Source of the DNA: Neurospora intermedia
Taxonomy: Eukaryota; Ascomycota; Sordariomycetes; Sordariales; Sordariaceae
Direction of reading: 5' to 3'
Length of the DNA: 64,000 nt
Assembly (NCBI GenBank): GCA_037102815.1
Contig: BTPP01000009.1
Coordinates: 682,001 to 746,000 of the forward strand
Notes under the pieces: generated by a model
What the model was told of the DNA's origin: nothing
What the model saw: only the letters and a program-made list of their open reading frames with translations
The model's database searches: none
Made by a program: the position numbers and the translations under genes
Part shown: piece after piece, positions 36,910 to 46,117 of the stretch
How the letters are laid out: every line of letters begins with the position of its first letter
Position numbering within the stretch: position 1 is the stretch's first letter

Positions 36910-37238
36910 TTAGGTTTCATCTTCCAAACTCAGATAACAATCATCAGCTGGCATCTGTTTCTGTTTGTGCCGTGTACGAGATCTCCATATTTGTCTCTGA
37001 ACCCTGAGCCTCAAAATGCTGTCTAGGTGATTCTTGCACTGCTCCAGGTTTTGAGTGCGGGCGACGAAGGAGTTATTAATTGGAAGAAGACGAACAGAAA
37101 CCACGATGCAGGACAGCCTAAGTATCTCACCTGAAAGGGAGTACCATTGAATGGGTGCTCAGGCCATGGACTTCCAACAGCATTTACCTCGACGGGCGGC
37201 CCTGTGCCGGAATCTCGACGACAGTTGATGCCAGCCAT
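36910..37238 (-). CDS. small orphan protein E, probable reduced array member
   Basis: Two predicted exons, 37238-37131 and 37038-36910, encode 78 residues; donor GTGAGA, acceptor GAGCAG, phase 0. The start is MAGINCRRDSGTGPPVEV and the second exon begins CKNHLDSILRLRVQRQIW followed by a basic stretch. The LEQCKNHL frame around the acceptor resembles the E-x-C-x-K-Y element seen in array gene D (IEHCEKYMRTL), the 41.6 kb remnant (IEGCKKYK) and the CTD-mimic gene (MEVCEKYV). It is much shorter than its neighbours and differs in intron phase, so it may be a truncated copy or an artefact. Confidence 0.35.
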
Positions 37239-37762
37239 CACAACGAGGAGGAGGAAGTCATCCTGTCATTATGCCACAGATGGAGGATGCCAAACAGTCC
37301 GTAGTTCAAGTTCAACGTAGAGACTGTCTATTTGCAATGAAATGAGCAATTTTGTGAAATCGATACGTTCCCCAATCCACCAGATTATTGCAAGTCATGC
37401 AGTGTATACTAGATCCTCATGTGTTCATCTACCTTCCCATAACCTCGCCATTTCCACCTCGCCATTTGCCAAACGCCTGCCAGCTCAGTAGTCCTCGTCA
37501 TCCTCGGAGCAATTGGGCTCCTGTTTCTCTTCCTCCTCAGAGTCCTTCTCAGAGTTCTCCGCCGCCTCACTTCACAGTAATTCCGAGTTCATCCCCATCC
37601 CTAGGTAGGTATCTCCAAGCCGTGTCTCTGCCTAGGTAATTCTCGAAATTTGAGCGGCATGATTTTCCTTGCTCATCATGATCTGAGTCTGCTAGGTCGG
37701 ATCCATCGGGTTCACCAAGTCTGCTGTTTTGCTTGTAGCCTCCCTGGACTTATGCCGCTGTT
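37239..37762. other. intergenic region between array genes E and C
   Basis: About 520 bases; contains CTCGTCATCCTCGGAG/CCTCCTCAGAGTCC-type sequence near 37490-37560 that resembles the acidic-tail coding sequence of gene C on the minus strand. Possibly a diverged copy of that tail. Confidence 0.35.
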
Positions 37763-38530
37763 CTAAACCTCATCATCTTCTCCGGTTCCTTTTCCCAACT
37801 CCTCCTCAGAGTCACCCTCAGATTCCCCCTCAGAGACATCCTCTGACTCCTCCTCAGAGCCCTCGTTGAACTCATAGTCAGAATCGTTCGGAGAATCATC
37901 ATCAGATCCGTTCTGAGACTCATGCTCAAACTCATGCTTAGACTCATGCTTTGACTCTTTCTCAACGGAAGTCTTGGAGTCCTCCGATGCCATCTTCACC
38001 TCATCTTCCACGCTCTTGAACTGCAAAGACTCCACCAAGCTCATCCAGTTTTGTCGCTCCTCCGCCAAACGATCCACCTTGTCATTGGCCTCATCCACCG
38101 TTCTCTTTAAGTCCTTCAAACTAGTCAAGTATTTGTGTGATTGCTTCAACTCGTCGATGTCTGAAGCATACCTGTTGTTCTGCCTCTCAGAGATCTCAAG
38201 AAGATTCTTGAGTATTCTTTCCGTGTTTTTGTATCTCTTCTTGACTGAAGCCAAGGTGTAGTAGCTCAAGGGCTTGAAAGTGACGGCTTTGGTTCGGGTA
38301 TGGGTACTGACACCGTTGCCGTTGCGTGTAGAATTGGCGGGGGTTGGGGTGGAGGTGGATGCGAGTCCGCTGTGTTCTGAGAAAGGATCATAGACTAGTA
38401 CTTGTTAGCTTTCAGGTTTGCTAAACAAAGGCTGATGATGAATGGTAAAGTGGAACTCACTGGGAGGAGGGATCTGATAGCCGACTGACGGTAGTGACGG
38501 GGGCAGAACCGGAAGCTCCCACAGCTCCAT
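37763..38530 (-). CDS. coiled-coil orphan protein C of the local array
   Basis: Two exons, 38530-38461 and 38394-37763, encode 233 residues. The first exon (MELWELPVLPPSLPSVGYQI...) is 70 bases and phase 1; donor GTGAGT, the intron ends GCTAAC...ACTAG. The coiled coil runs from about 75 to 165 and includes SHKYLTSLKDLKRTVDEAND and ERQNWMSLVESLQ. The tail is strongly acidic, built from Glu/Ser/Asp with repeated KHESKHEFEHES and EGESEGDSEEE elements, and ends GTGEDDEV. The KYLxxLKxL block and the following WxxLVExL element match genes B and D. No known domain; function unknown. Confidence 0.62.
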
Positions 38531-39130
38531 GATGATTGAGTGTCGTATAAGTGTGCGTGATTAGGCAGTGGTAGGATCTGAGACGAAAGTGATAATGATG
38601 AGTGATCGAACCGGCCTCAATTTGTGATAGAGGGAGCCCCTGGCGTTATGTGCGATAGTGTCTGCTCCAGCCCCTTCCAAATGCGATGCTGGTTCTCGTC
38701 TTCCAAATGCGATGCTAGTTCTCGTCGACCCGGTGAGACCTGCGATGCGCTCAAGGGAAGCGAAGGGTTTTCCTAGTAATCGGTGAAAGGATGGATATCA
38801 AAGAGGGGTCGAGGAAGAGATGGGGGAGGAGGGGATTTATACCCGAGGGAGGAGGAAGGGTAGAGGTGAAGGTCAGGTGTCTGAACCTCCGATGTACTCG
38901 AGATGAGATCCGATTTCGAGATGGAAATGATGGAGGACTTTTGGAGTTGATCCGTGCAAATCCATCCTATTATCATCAACAAACAAAAGACCTAGTTGTC
39001 TTAATTTGATCCCTCCCTATATCATCCCATCACACAGTGCTAGCATCTCAAGGTGCCGGCATAGGTACCTTTGTCCACGTAGTGCCGTGCCATCCTTCGA
39101 GATGACGGTCACGGCCAGTCATTGCCTAGA
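38531..39130. other. intergenic region between array genes C and D
   Basis: 0.6 kb without a supported gene; contains the 26-base tandem duplication at 38675-38726. Confidence 0.45.
38675..38726 (+). repeat. 26-base tandem duplication
   Basis: Copies 38675-38700 and 38701-38726 differ by one base (GCTGGTTC versus GCTAGTTC). It lies upstream of gene C, which is read on the minus strand. Confidence 0.9.
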
Positions 39131-39807
39131 TCAATCGGTAGAATTTACAATCCGAGTCCTTAACCCCAGATGATCGCGTACCATCCCCTCCCAGTCGTCG
39201 ATCGAGGCTACAAACCTCTGCTCAGCTTTTCTGAACAATGCCATAAGCTCGAATCTTGTTCTTCTTTCCGCTTCCAGCTCCTCCTCCATTGTCTTCAAGG
39301 TCCTCATATACTTCTCGCAATGCTCAATTCTGGCCAGACTGTTCCGAATTCTTCGGTTTACCAATCTCCTCTCCTCAATCTTGCGGTTTAGCTCCTTTCG
39401 AAGCACTGGAAAGTGACGAATTGCGAACTTCTCGATGTCGCCTGCCAGGCTACCGGACTGCGCATATTGAGAAGTCTTCGGGTTCGGCAGGGTGTCTGAG
39501 GTAGTGGTAGGCTTAGCGCTCTCTTCCTCTACGATTGATGTCTGGGTGGCTTCATCGACTTCGTTGCGCGTGGAGGAAGGAGATGGCGACACAGCTGGTT
39601 GTTGATACTGGAGAGAACTATTAGAAATCGACTGATACTCCAGGACGGGTAAGGACTTGCAGAAGACGTGGACGATGTTGACTCGTCATTGCTGGTTTCG
39701 CTTTTGATAGAAACATTGACATCGCCGCTGGTGCGTAAATGCGGCTGATTGGCTGGTAAGGCCTTTTCTTCCAGAACAGGTCTCTGTTTTCTTCCAGTCT
39801 TTGACAT
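39131..39807 (-). CDS. coiled-coil orphan protein D of the local array (structure uncertain)
   Basis: Two blocks are coding-like: 39807 to about 39660 (MSKTGRKQRPVLEEKALP..., Ser/Thr-rich) and about 39618 to 39131. They lie in different frames. A 50-base intron with a weak GTCTTC donor and a CTAATAG end would join them in frame (TST|SLQYQQPAV); a frameshift is the alternative. An upstream exon beyond 39807 is possible. The second block holds a basic coiled coil with RIEHCEKYMRTLKTMEEELE and FVASIDDWEGMVRDHLG, which aligns with the KYLxxLKxLEEEL and WxxLVExL blocks of B and C. Function unknown; it may be a gene or a recently damaged copy. Confidence 0.45.
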
Positions 39808-41508
39808 GGGGCCGGTGTTCTGACGCTGTGGTTCGGCTTTCTTGTGTCAGATACTTCCACGGACACGTAAAGCGTGAGACTCAAGCATCTGGTTATATAG
39901 AGGTACGTACCGGGAAAACTGGGCTATAACTATGGCGGGAATGGCTGTTGAGATAATTGTTCGGTAGAAGCCAGTACGGGGAGGTTGTGGCAGGAGAGAA
40001 AGTAGGCCAAAAATTTAGTAGTGTTTGTGCCAAAGGGGGAGATGGTGTGGGGAAGTATTGGTGTCCGATGGTGAGCGAGAGCGAGAAGCGCATGTGGCCA
40101 ACCATGCAGTTCACCTGACTTCATGTTTTGCTCGCAGGGTCATTGATGACCATCCTAAAGGCGACATGCGCCCGACATATATGCACAGAAACTTATATGA
40201 AGCCCTGATTCGACGCCCACACCCGTATCCAGCACGATGTGGCGTGGTTTCGGTACGGGCGTTCATCGCGAACAGCGAAGATAAAAAATTAACAAAAAAA
40301 AGTGTAGTTGGTCAATGATACCCAAGGTATCCCCTCGTCGGTCACAGCTCGACCTCGTTAGCCCAGGTAGACGGATGTAGCAGTCATATAGACTACTGGA
40401 ATGCCCGAGCGATAGTTGTGTCGAAAGCTGCCACCACGGGACTCGAACCCGTGGCGTTTCGAGCGGGTGTAGGTATGGGTGTGCTGTGGGCAACACCAAC
40501 TGCCGCTCGACCAACTACTCGTTGTGGTTGGACAGCCTGCTGGGGACGGAAGCCTATAAGGGGCGGAGGGCACTGGCGTCTCAGGGTAAGCTATTCGGTT
40601 GGATGCCTTGGTACCTTGATCAGACGGCTGTCATCCGATGTGCGTGGCTCTTCCAGGCCGGGCTGGACATGTCTTCGCTTGGGGGGTTGGTTGCCTTTGG
40701 TCGGTACTGATTCCGTATCTGCGCGGGAATAAGACAGGAATTGGATAAATATACGAAGATGGCGGGCAAAGTGCTGAGCTATGCTCGTGCTCAATGATTC
40801 CGGTTCTTTGGGTTGCTGCTGAGCGGGAAGCGACAAAGTCGATGTCGATTGTCTTCGTCAGTGATAAATGACAATCAGAATGCTTGCACAAAGCGATCCC
40901 GTTTTGCCGCTTGGGTGGTTTCTGTTCTGTAGAACAGACTGCTTGGTTGACATGGCCAGGTTACCTTTATCGAGCTGGTGTGAAAGACGGCCGCCCAAAT
41001 TGTCGTGATGTTGTTGCTGCCTCACATGCGCCGGTGGCACTCGCCAATATCTCCTCCATACCATCTCCCCAAACCACAAAAAATCCAAAGTCACAAGAAC
41101 TGGAAGGCGTAAGTCACTACGCGAGACAGAGATGGCATTGAAGTGATGATAAACATCGATGGTGTAATCCTTGTTGAACATCGTGACTGTTTCCTACATG
41201 TGAGGGCTCAACAACAGAGCATTTGCCCTCCAATTCTTTGTTGAACTTTGCTCAAACCAATCACTATCATAAATGCTGAGCCAACAATGATTTCCTCGAA
41301 CCTTCTACGCCTGAAATTACCTCACACAAGATGGCTTAACCCTCCAGCTAGCCTTCCCTCCAAGCCACTAACTCCTACAAACTCCGTGTTCAGAATTGGT
41401 TTCGCCAATTTTCCAAGAGATCTCAAAGCCGTCTCCCAACCGACACAAACAAACTCCAAAAGCTAGAAAAGCTACATCCCAGCCCCTCCCATTCGCTTTC
41501 CGAACACT
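39808..41508. other. intergenic region with a tRNA-like fragment
   Basis: 1.7 kb. Only the tRNA-like segment near 40.43-40.52 kb is worth naming. Open frames at 40.4-41.2 kb on both strands have no domain, array motif or consistent splice pattern. Confidence 0.4.
40425..40520 (-). tRNA. tRNA-like fragment, probably a degenerate tRNA gene
   Basis: On the minus strand, a B-box-like T arm (ACGGG-TTCGAGT-CCCGT, a perfect stem) is preceded by an A-box-like TGGTCGAGCGG at 40513-40503. The spacing of about 60 bases would allow a long variable arm or an intron. I could not find a 5' strand that pairs with the acceptor side GGTGGCA, nor a convincing anticodon stem, so no amino acid is assigned. A pseudo-tRNA is more likely than a working gene. 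Confidence 0.3.
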
Positions 41509-42140
41509 CTACCTCCGAACCAACGCTTCCACCTGCGCCATACCCAATTTCGTCTCCAGCTCTTGCCCTGAATCGTCAAGAGCGACACCCAACGCATTCT
41601 CCAAGCTCTCCAGCGTGGCACTCTTGTACTTCTTGCAGCCTTCAATGGAACGGATTCAGTTCCGTATCACCTTGTTGACCTTTCGTTTGACTTTGACCAG
41701 ACCGATCAACCTGTAACAAGCGCGGAAAAAGGGACGGTCTCAAGGGGCGGAACTGGATTTGGTATCTGCTTCGTACTGCCCACCGACTTCAACCGGCAAG
41801 GAAGAAGGGACAGGGGTAGGGTAGGCATCATTAGGGCGAGCATGTGGGTGGTCGGCGTTGCTGGAAAATTAGGAAAGGAAAGGACGGGCGCTGGCGGTAA
41901 CGGATTGAGTGCCGCGCTTCTGTGACCTAGCCAGCCTTGTCCTAGCTTCGAATACGTCTTTGGTCTCTTGCTTTCGCGCCAGTTGCTCGTAGCATTCGCA
42001 CATTCGAAGCTCGACATTCTCGTCTTTGGACTCGGGCTCAGCAGCGGCGACAGACTCATTTCCCCAAGCCAGAGTTTTCGCAAGAGCATGTTTGGCGGTC
42101 CATTGCGTCGTGGTGCTCGTGGTCTAGTATGTCCTGACCG
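41509..42140 (-). pseudogene. decayed relative of the CTD-mimic gene
   Basis: Minus-strand pieces in shifted frames match the C-terminal half of the gene at 46118-47934. LDHEHHDAMDR matches LQDHEYYEQLDQ; CECYEQLARKQETKDVFEAR recalls YYEQLDQETAAEALNR; RLIGLVKVKRKVNKVIRN matches RLVGCVKVQKRIDRMMWN. A stop codon follows IRN, and the next frame gives IEGCKKYKSATLESLENALG against MEVCEKYVPADVLRGL. No YPTSP repeat is seen upstream. The order of blocks is kept, so this is most simply a copy that has lost its open frame; an unusual multi-intron gene is less likely. Confidence 0.5.
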
Positions 42141-42442
42141 TTATCCTATAGTACGACAGCAGGATCTTTCTCCTTTGCCTGATGAGAATGAGAAAGAAGA
42201 GCATACCCATTTTATAGCGGAAGGCTACCAAAGCCTTCTTTGGGAAACTTAGTACCACGAGACAACAGATTGGTCTTCACTTCACCATTTCTGCATGTTC
42301 GAAGGGAAGAAATACCTCTAAAGATACTCCCCAACGACAGCGAGGGCCCTGAATACACCGACTGCCTCTTGGGAATACGCTCCAGAACAAGTCAACCATA
42401 GAATCAGCGAAGTTCTCGGGATTACAGCTCTACTGGTCTCAT

Positions 42443-42839
42443 TCAAGAGACTTTAACGACATTCCGAAGTGAACACTTGTCTTCCCATGTGGTCGTAGCT
42501 GCTGTGACAGCTGTCGTTGAACTGAAGGCCGCCGGACAGTGTTCTGCCCTGATATGCGCGCCCGGTTTTGTCCCAGGGACTACGCCGACGAAAGACAAAC
42601 ATTTGGTTATCATTTGATACGTGTTATAGGCTTCTGGTTTGGATAGCACCTCTGTGTACGGTCCGATTGCACGAGTGTCGGCATAGCGGCAAACACCGGC
42701 AACATAGTCGGCTGTGGGTGGTGCCTTTGCCTTCAGGATGAAGGTGATTGTCTGCTCGGGAAGCAATTGCTTCTTGAGCGTTACGAATCGCTATCTCGGA
42801 ACGACTGGTCGACGGGGTGTTGGCATGGGCGAGAGACAT
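42443..42839 (-). other. possible gene remnant, unrecognised
   Basis: Two overlapping minus-strand frames look partly coding: MSLAHANTPSTSRSEIAIRN in one and PEQTITFILKAKAPPTADYV, continuing through RYADTRAIGPYTEVLSKPEA, in the other. No splice pair joins them convincingly. I recognise no family. Confidence 0.2.
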
Positions 42840-43229
42840 AGCGTGTTCAAGTCCTGGCCATCAAGGAAGTTCATGAGCCGATGAAGTGCGGTGTGCCTTT
42901 GAAGAAACTGGTGGCCGTCTAGAGGTATATGGACCGGTCTTTTGGCCACAAGCGGTGGTTGTTTATCTGATCACTAATCCAGGTGTCGGATAATCATATC
43001 TGTTAACGCTCCTTACTGTGGTCAGTAAACTGGTTCATCCACGCAGGCAGGAGTCTCCTTATCGCGATATAACAATGGGAACCGCTCAACCTCGCGAAAT
43101 GGAAGCGTCATCCGTGCTAGTTGCCACTGAGTCTCGAGGTCTTTAATATAAGTGAACAGCGTACGCATATCTAGGCGCGGCGTAAGGTCTTCGCTGAACT
43201 AGGTACTAGCTGCGGTAAGGTCCTTAGTA

Positions 43230-44400
43230 CTACAGCGATCTAGTTTGGAGCCAGATGCGATTTTGCTGTAAATGTTGTTGGTGATGATGAACGCATTCCG
43301 CACATAAGTACATTTTTGCACCTATGGGATCGAGACGGCCAAACTTTTGGAGCTCCTCCTTGGTTGGCTCGTACCCATCTGCAGCGATTACTCCGCGGCG
43401 GTCCTGGCGGATGATGTTGGTCATTCCCAGAGCCTGCAAGGACTCCCGTACGACCTGGAGGCGCATGAATGGAAAAGCGCTCTTCTGATTCTGCCGTAAC
43501 CAACCACCAGCAAATGGCGTCTGGCGACCCGTGACGAAGTCTCCTTCAGACTCCGACTGCGGCGATCCAATCGGCGCTTGAGCCAAGTTCTTCAGATAGT
43601 GTGTGATCTGAGACTCCGACGGGGATGGCCCCATGTCAGCGACGCGAAGGACCACAACAGCCGTTACCTTCCTGCCCGTAATATTGCCTAGGTCCATAAC
43701 CATAGGCCCAATAATAGGAAGAAGGCGTATCAGGTTTTCGTACTTAGGGTCAACCTCAAACTTATCTTGGTTCTCCGCGTAGTAGGTAACAATGCAAGAA
43801 TACACTGCGCCGATTTGGTGAGCACGGACTAACATAAATCCCACTATCTCTTAGGGGGGTTCTGCAACCCAAGCAAACCGATTGAAGTCATGGTTCAAGA
43901 GGACTTTTGCAGACTCATAGGTCATAATCGACTTGAGTATTGTCGATTTGATATGTTTCTGGAAGGCAAGGGAGGATTGTAACGTGTGGACCCACTAAAG
44001 CAAAAGTTAGGTAGCACAGCGAATCTAAATCCTATAGGGGGGATAACTGATCACTAACCTTTCGAGTAATTCTCTCCTCTTGCCAGTCAGAGATGGTCCC
44101 GTTGATCTGTGGGAGGTACCACTTAACCGTCTTGGTCTGCCCGATGTCTCCTTCAGGTATTCCAGACCCATCCACTTTCTGGAAGTCTTGGACGACGAGC
44201 TTTGGTTTGCTCCCATTCCTGCTAGCAAGCTTAATCGGATGAAATAGAATCGACATGTACCTGTGACTGTATTGAGAAATACAGTTGTCTTGTCGTTGTT
44301 TTCGTCTGAACTTGCTTGTATTTCGTGTGTATCATAGACCACCACGGTTACTCTATTTGTCCCTCTTTCTCTTTTCCACTTGGCAATTGACAGAGAATAT
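43230..44400 (-). pseudogene. interrupted gene of unknown family
   Basis: Coding-like minus-strand blocks read, in order, VTVVVYDTHEIQASSDENND (near 44.34 kb), GIPEGDIGQTKTVKWYLPQI to RITRK, then after a good intron (GTTAGT ... CTAAC ... TTTAG, about 44061-43994) WVHTLQSSLAFQKHIKSTIL to AWVAEPP. A stop codon comes next, and the same frame resumes with EIVGFMLVRAHQIGAVYSC and stays open for about 200 residues (LLPIIGPMVMDLGNITGRKV, later FMRLQVVRESLQALGMTNII). The final block has composition and hydrophobic pattern of a folded protein. I do not recognise it. The in-frame stop suggests a pseudogene, unless another intron removes it. Confidence 0.4.
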
Positions 44401-44630
44401 TGTGCCGGGCTTGCGCCTACCTACCCACAGATCCTATATGTCATTGATGGCCAGAATTGAATGAAAATAATGAACTAGGTATGAAGCGGCAGTGGTGGCA
44501 GCATTGGAACCTTCCACCTTCAGCAGAGGACCCAGGAGATGGGCCTGGCGTCCATGTCTTGATCCTTGGCGGTCTTGGTCCTTCTTACTTTGGTTGGTGG
44601 GCATAAAGAAGAGCCGTCACTTGCCGCCTC

Positions 44631-44978
44631 CTAGTCGGCGACAGTACACATGGTCAGAGGTGAGGCAATGTCGCACCGCTTGCCGTCGTTGTGGCATCTG
44701 GCATAGGCGAAGCGACCGCGCTGGGTGAGGCAGCGCCGCCCACCGTTCGAGCTGGTACTTCTTGACCGGGCGCGAGCTTGAGGGGGTGGCGGCCGAGGCC
44801 ACAGAGTGGCGGGGGCCAGGGGTGGAGACCGGAGGGTAGGGGCGGGACGGAGGCACCGAGAACCCGTGGGGCAAGGAGAGCTGGAAGCGGCGGAGCCCGG
44901 ACGGCGATGTATGCTGGGCGCGGCTGAGTGGGCGCGACGGGCGCTTGCTTTGGCGATGGAGTTTCGATTCCATTGCAT
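44631..44978 (-). CDS. possible small GC-rich gene, unrecognised
   Basis: A 115-residue frame (MQWNRNSIAKASARRAHSAA...) lies in a patch visibly richer in G and C than its surroundings (about 44630-44960). The end, GRFAYARCHNDGKRCDIASP followed by LTMC, resembles the short cysteine-containing elements of some fungal zinc-cluster-like proteins, though the first expected cysteine is Tyr. Alternative frames are also open here, as is common in GC-rich DNA. Low confidence. Confidence 0.2.
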   Translation of the reverse strand: MQWNRNSIAKASARRAHSAAPSIHRRPGSAASSSPCPTGSRCLRPAPTLRSPPLAPATLWPRPPPPQARARSRSTSSNGGRRCLTQRGRFAYARCHNDGKRCDIASPLTMCTVAD

Positions 44979-45009
44979 TCTGTTGTCCTTGCACAGCAGA
45001 TATCACCAT

Positions 45010-46117
45010 GCTAGTTACCTCGGCAACCGTTTCGGCAAGAAATGTGTCTGTGAAATTGGGAGATTCTCCAAAATAGCGGCCTCAATAGCCACAGTCCCCG
45101 CCTTGGAGGAATCTACGATAATGCTGGGATAAGAAAAGACGAACGAGCAAAGGAAAGAGATTGCGGCCCGCAAGAAACCTAATAATCGAGACCGGTACCA
45201 CAAGGCGTGCCGGGCCAGCGCTGAGTATTCATCATGCATCTCGCCCCGCTGCCTACGCCAGTGATCGCACGAACATTGTGAAGAATCGCTAGTAGGCCGT
45301 GGAGGAGATTTCGGACCTTAGAACCGTCTATTTTTTTGGTTTTCTTTCCTTTTTTTTTCCTTTTTTTTCTTCTTTTTCTTTTTTTTTCTTTGCTCGCCAA
45401 CTTATGCATTGGGCTGATAGCGCGTCACGAAAATGATGGTACGAGTCAAAAAAAAATTCACGGCGACGTCGGTGCCTGCCGCGATAGAGAATGAGACGTG
45501 GTTTGGCATGAGCAAAGTGCCGTTATACCCGCTCGGTGACAAAACCAAAGGCAGTTTTGAGAGAATTGAAGTGAGGAAGCGACGGAGTGGGAATGCGTGC
45601 ACCAGACCACCTGACCAAGGTCCTATTAGCCCCAGGTAGCGAGAGATGGAAGTCATGCTGTGATCTGTGAGATTCCATTTTCAACAACCTTGAGTCCTTG
45701 ACGGCATCAACGCTCCGACCAAGCCACAGCAGCGCCATGTATGCCGCATAAACTCCGAAAGTCTAGAATCGATTTCCCTTTTGCGGTTGCATATATCATG
45801 CCATTGAAAGGACATATGCCTTGCATCCACGCCCGCTACAATCGTGAAGGCTCTACGTCTTTTTGATGCACCAGACCGGACAATAGATGCCCAGCCACAG
45901 AGCATATGTGGCGATAAGGGAATGTCTCGACTTTTAGATTCCTCATGTCACGAGCCTTCGCGATGTCTTCACGATCAATCAAATTCATTTCTTCTTTACT
46001 GTTATATCTCCAGCTACCTCCAGTTGAGTCATCACCCCTCATTTAGACCCATCAGCGCCGCACTTCCACTCATCATCATCATTGCCCCCCCTCCATCTCT
46101 CAGTAGGTATCCTCTAA
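45010..46117. other. intergenic region with polypyrimidine tract
   Basis: 1.1 kb with no supported gene. The tract at 45331-45391 is the only notable feature. Confidence 0.4.
45331..45391 (+). repeat. T-rich polypyrimidine tract
   Basis: About 60 bases made almost only of T with scattered C (two G near the left end). Low-complexity tract of a kind that can be unstable in length. Confidence 0.85.

Noticed and set aside
39808-45009. Transposon or other mobile element in the accessory region
   Set aside because: I found no terminal repeats, transposase, reverse transcriptase or integrase-like sequence, and base composition is not the A/T-rich pattern of RIP-mutated repeats.
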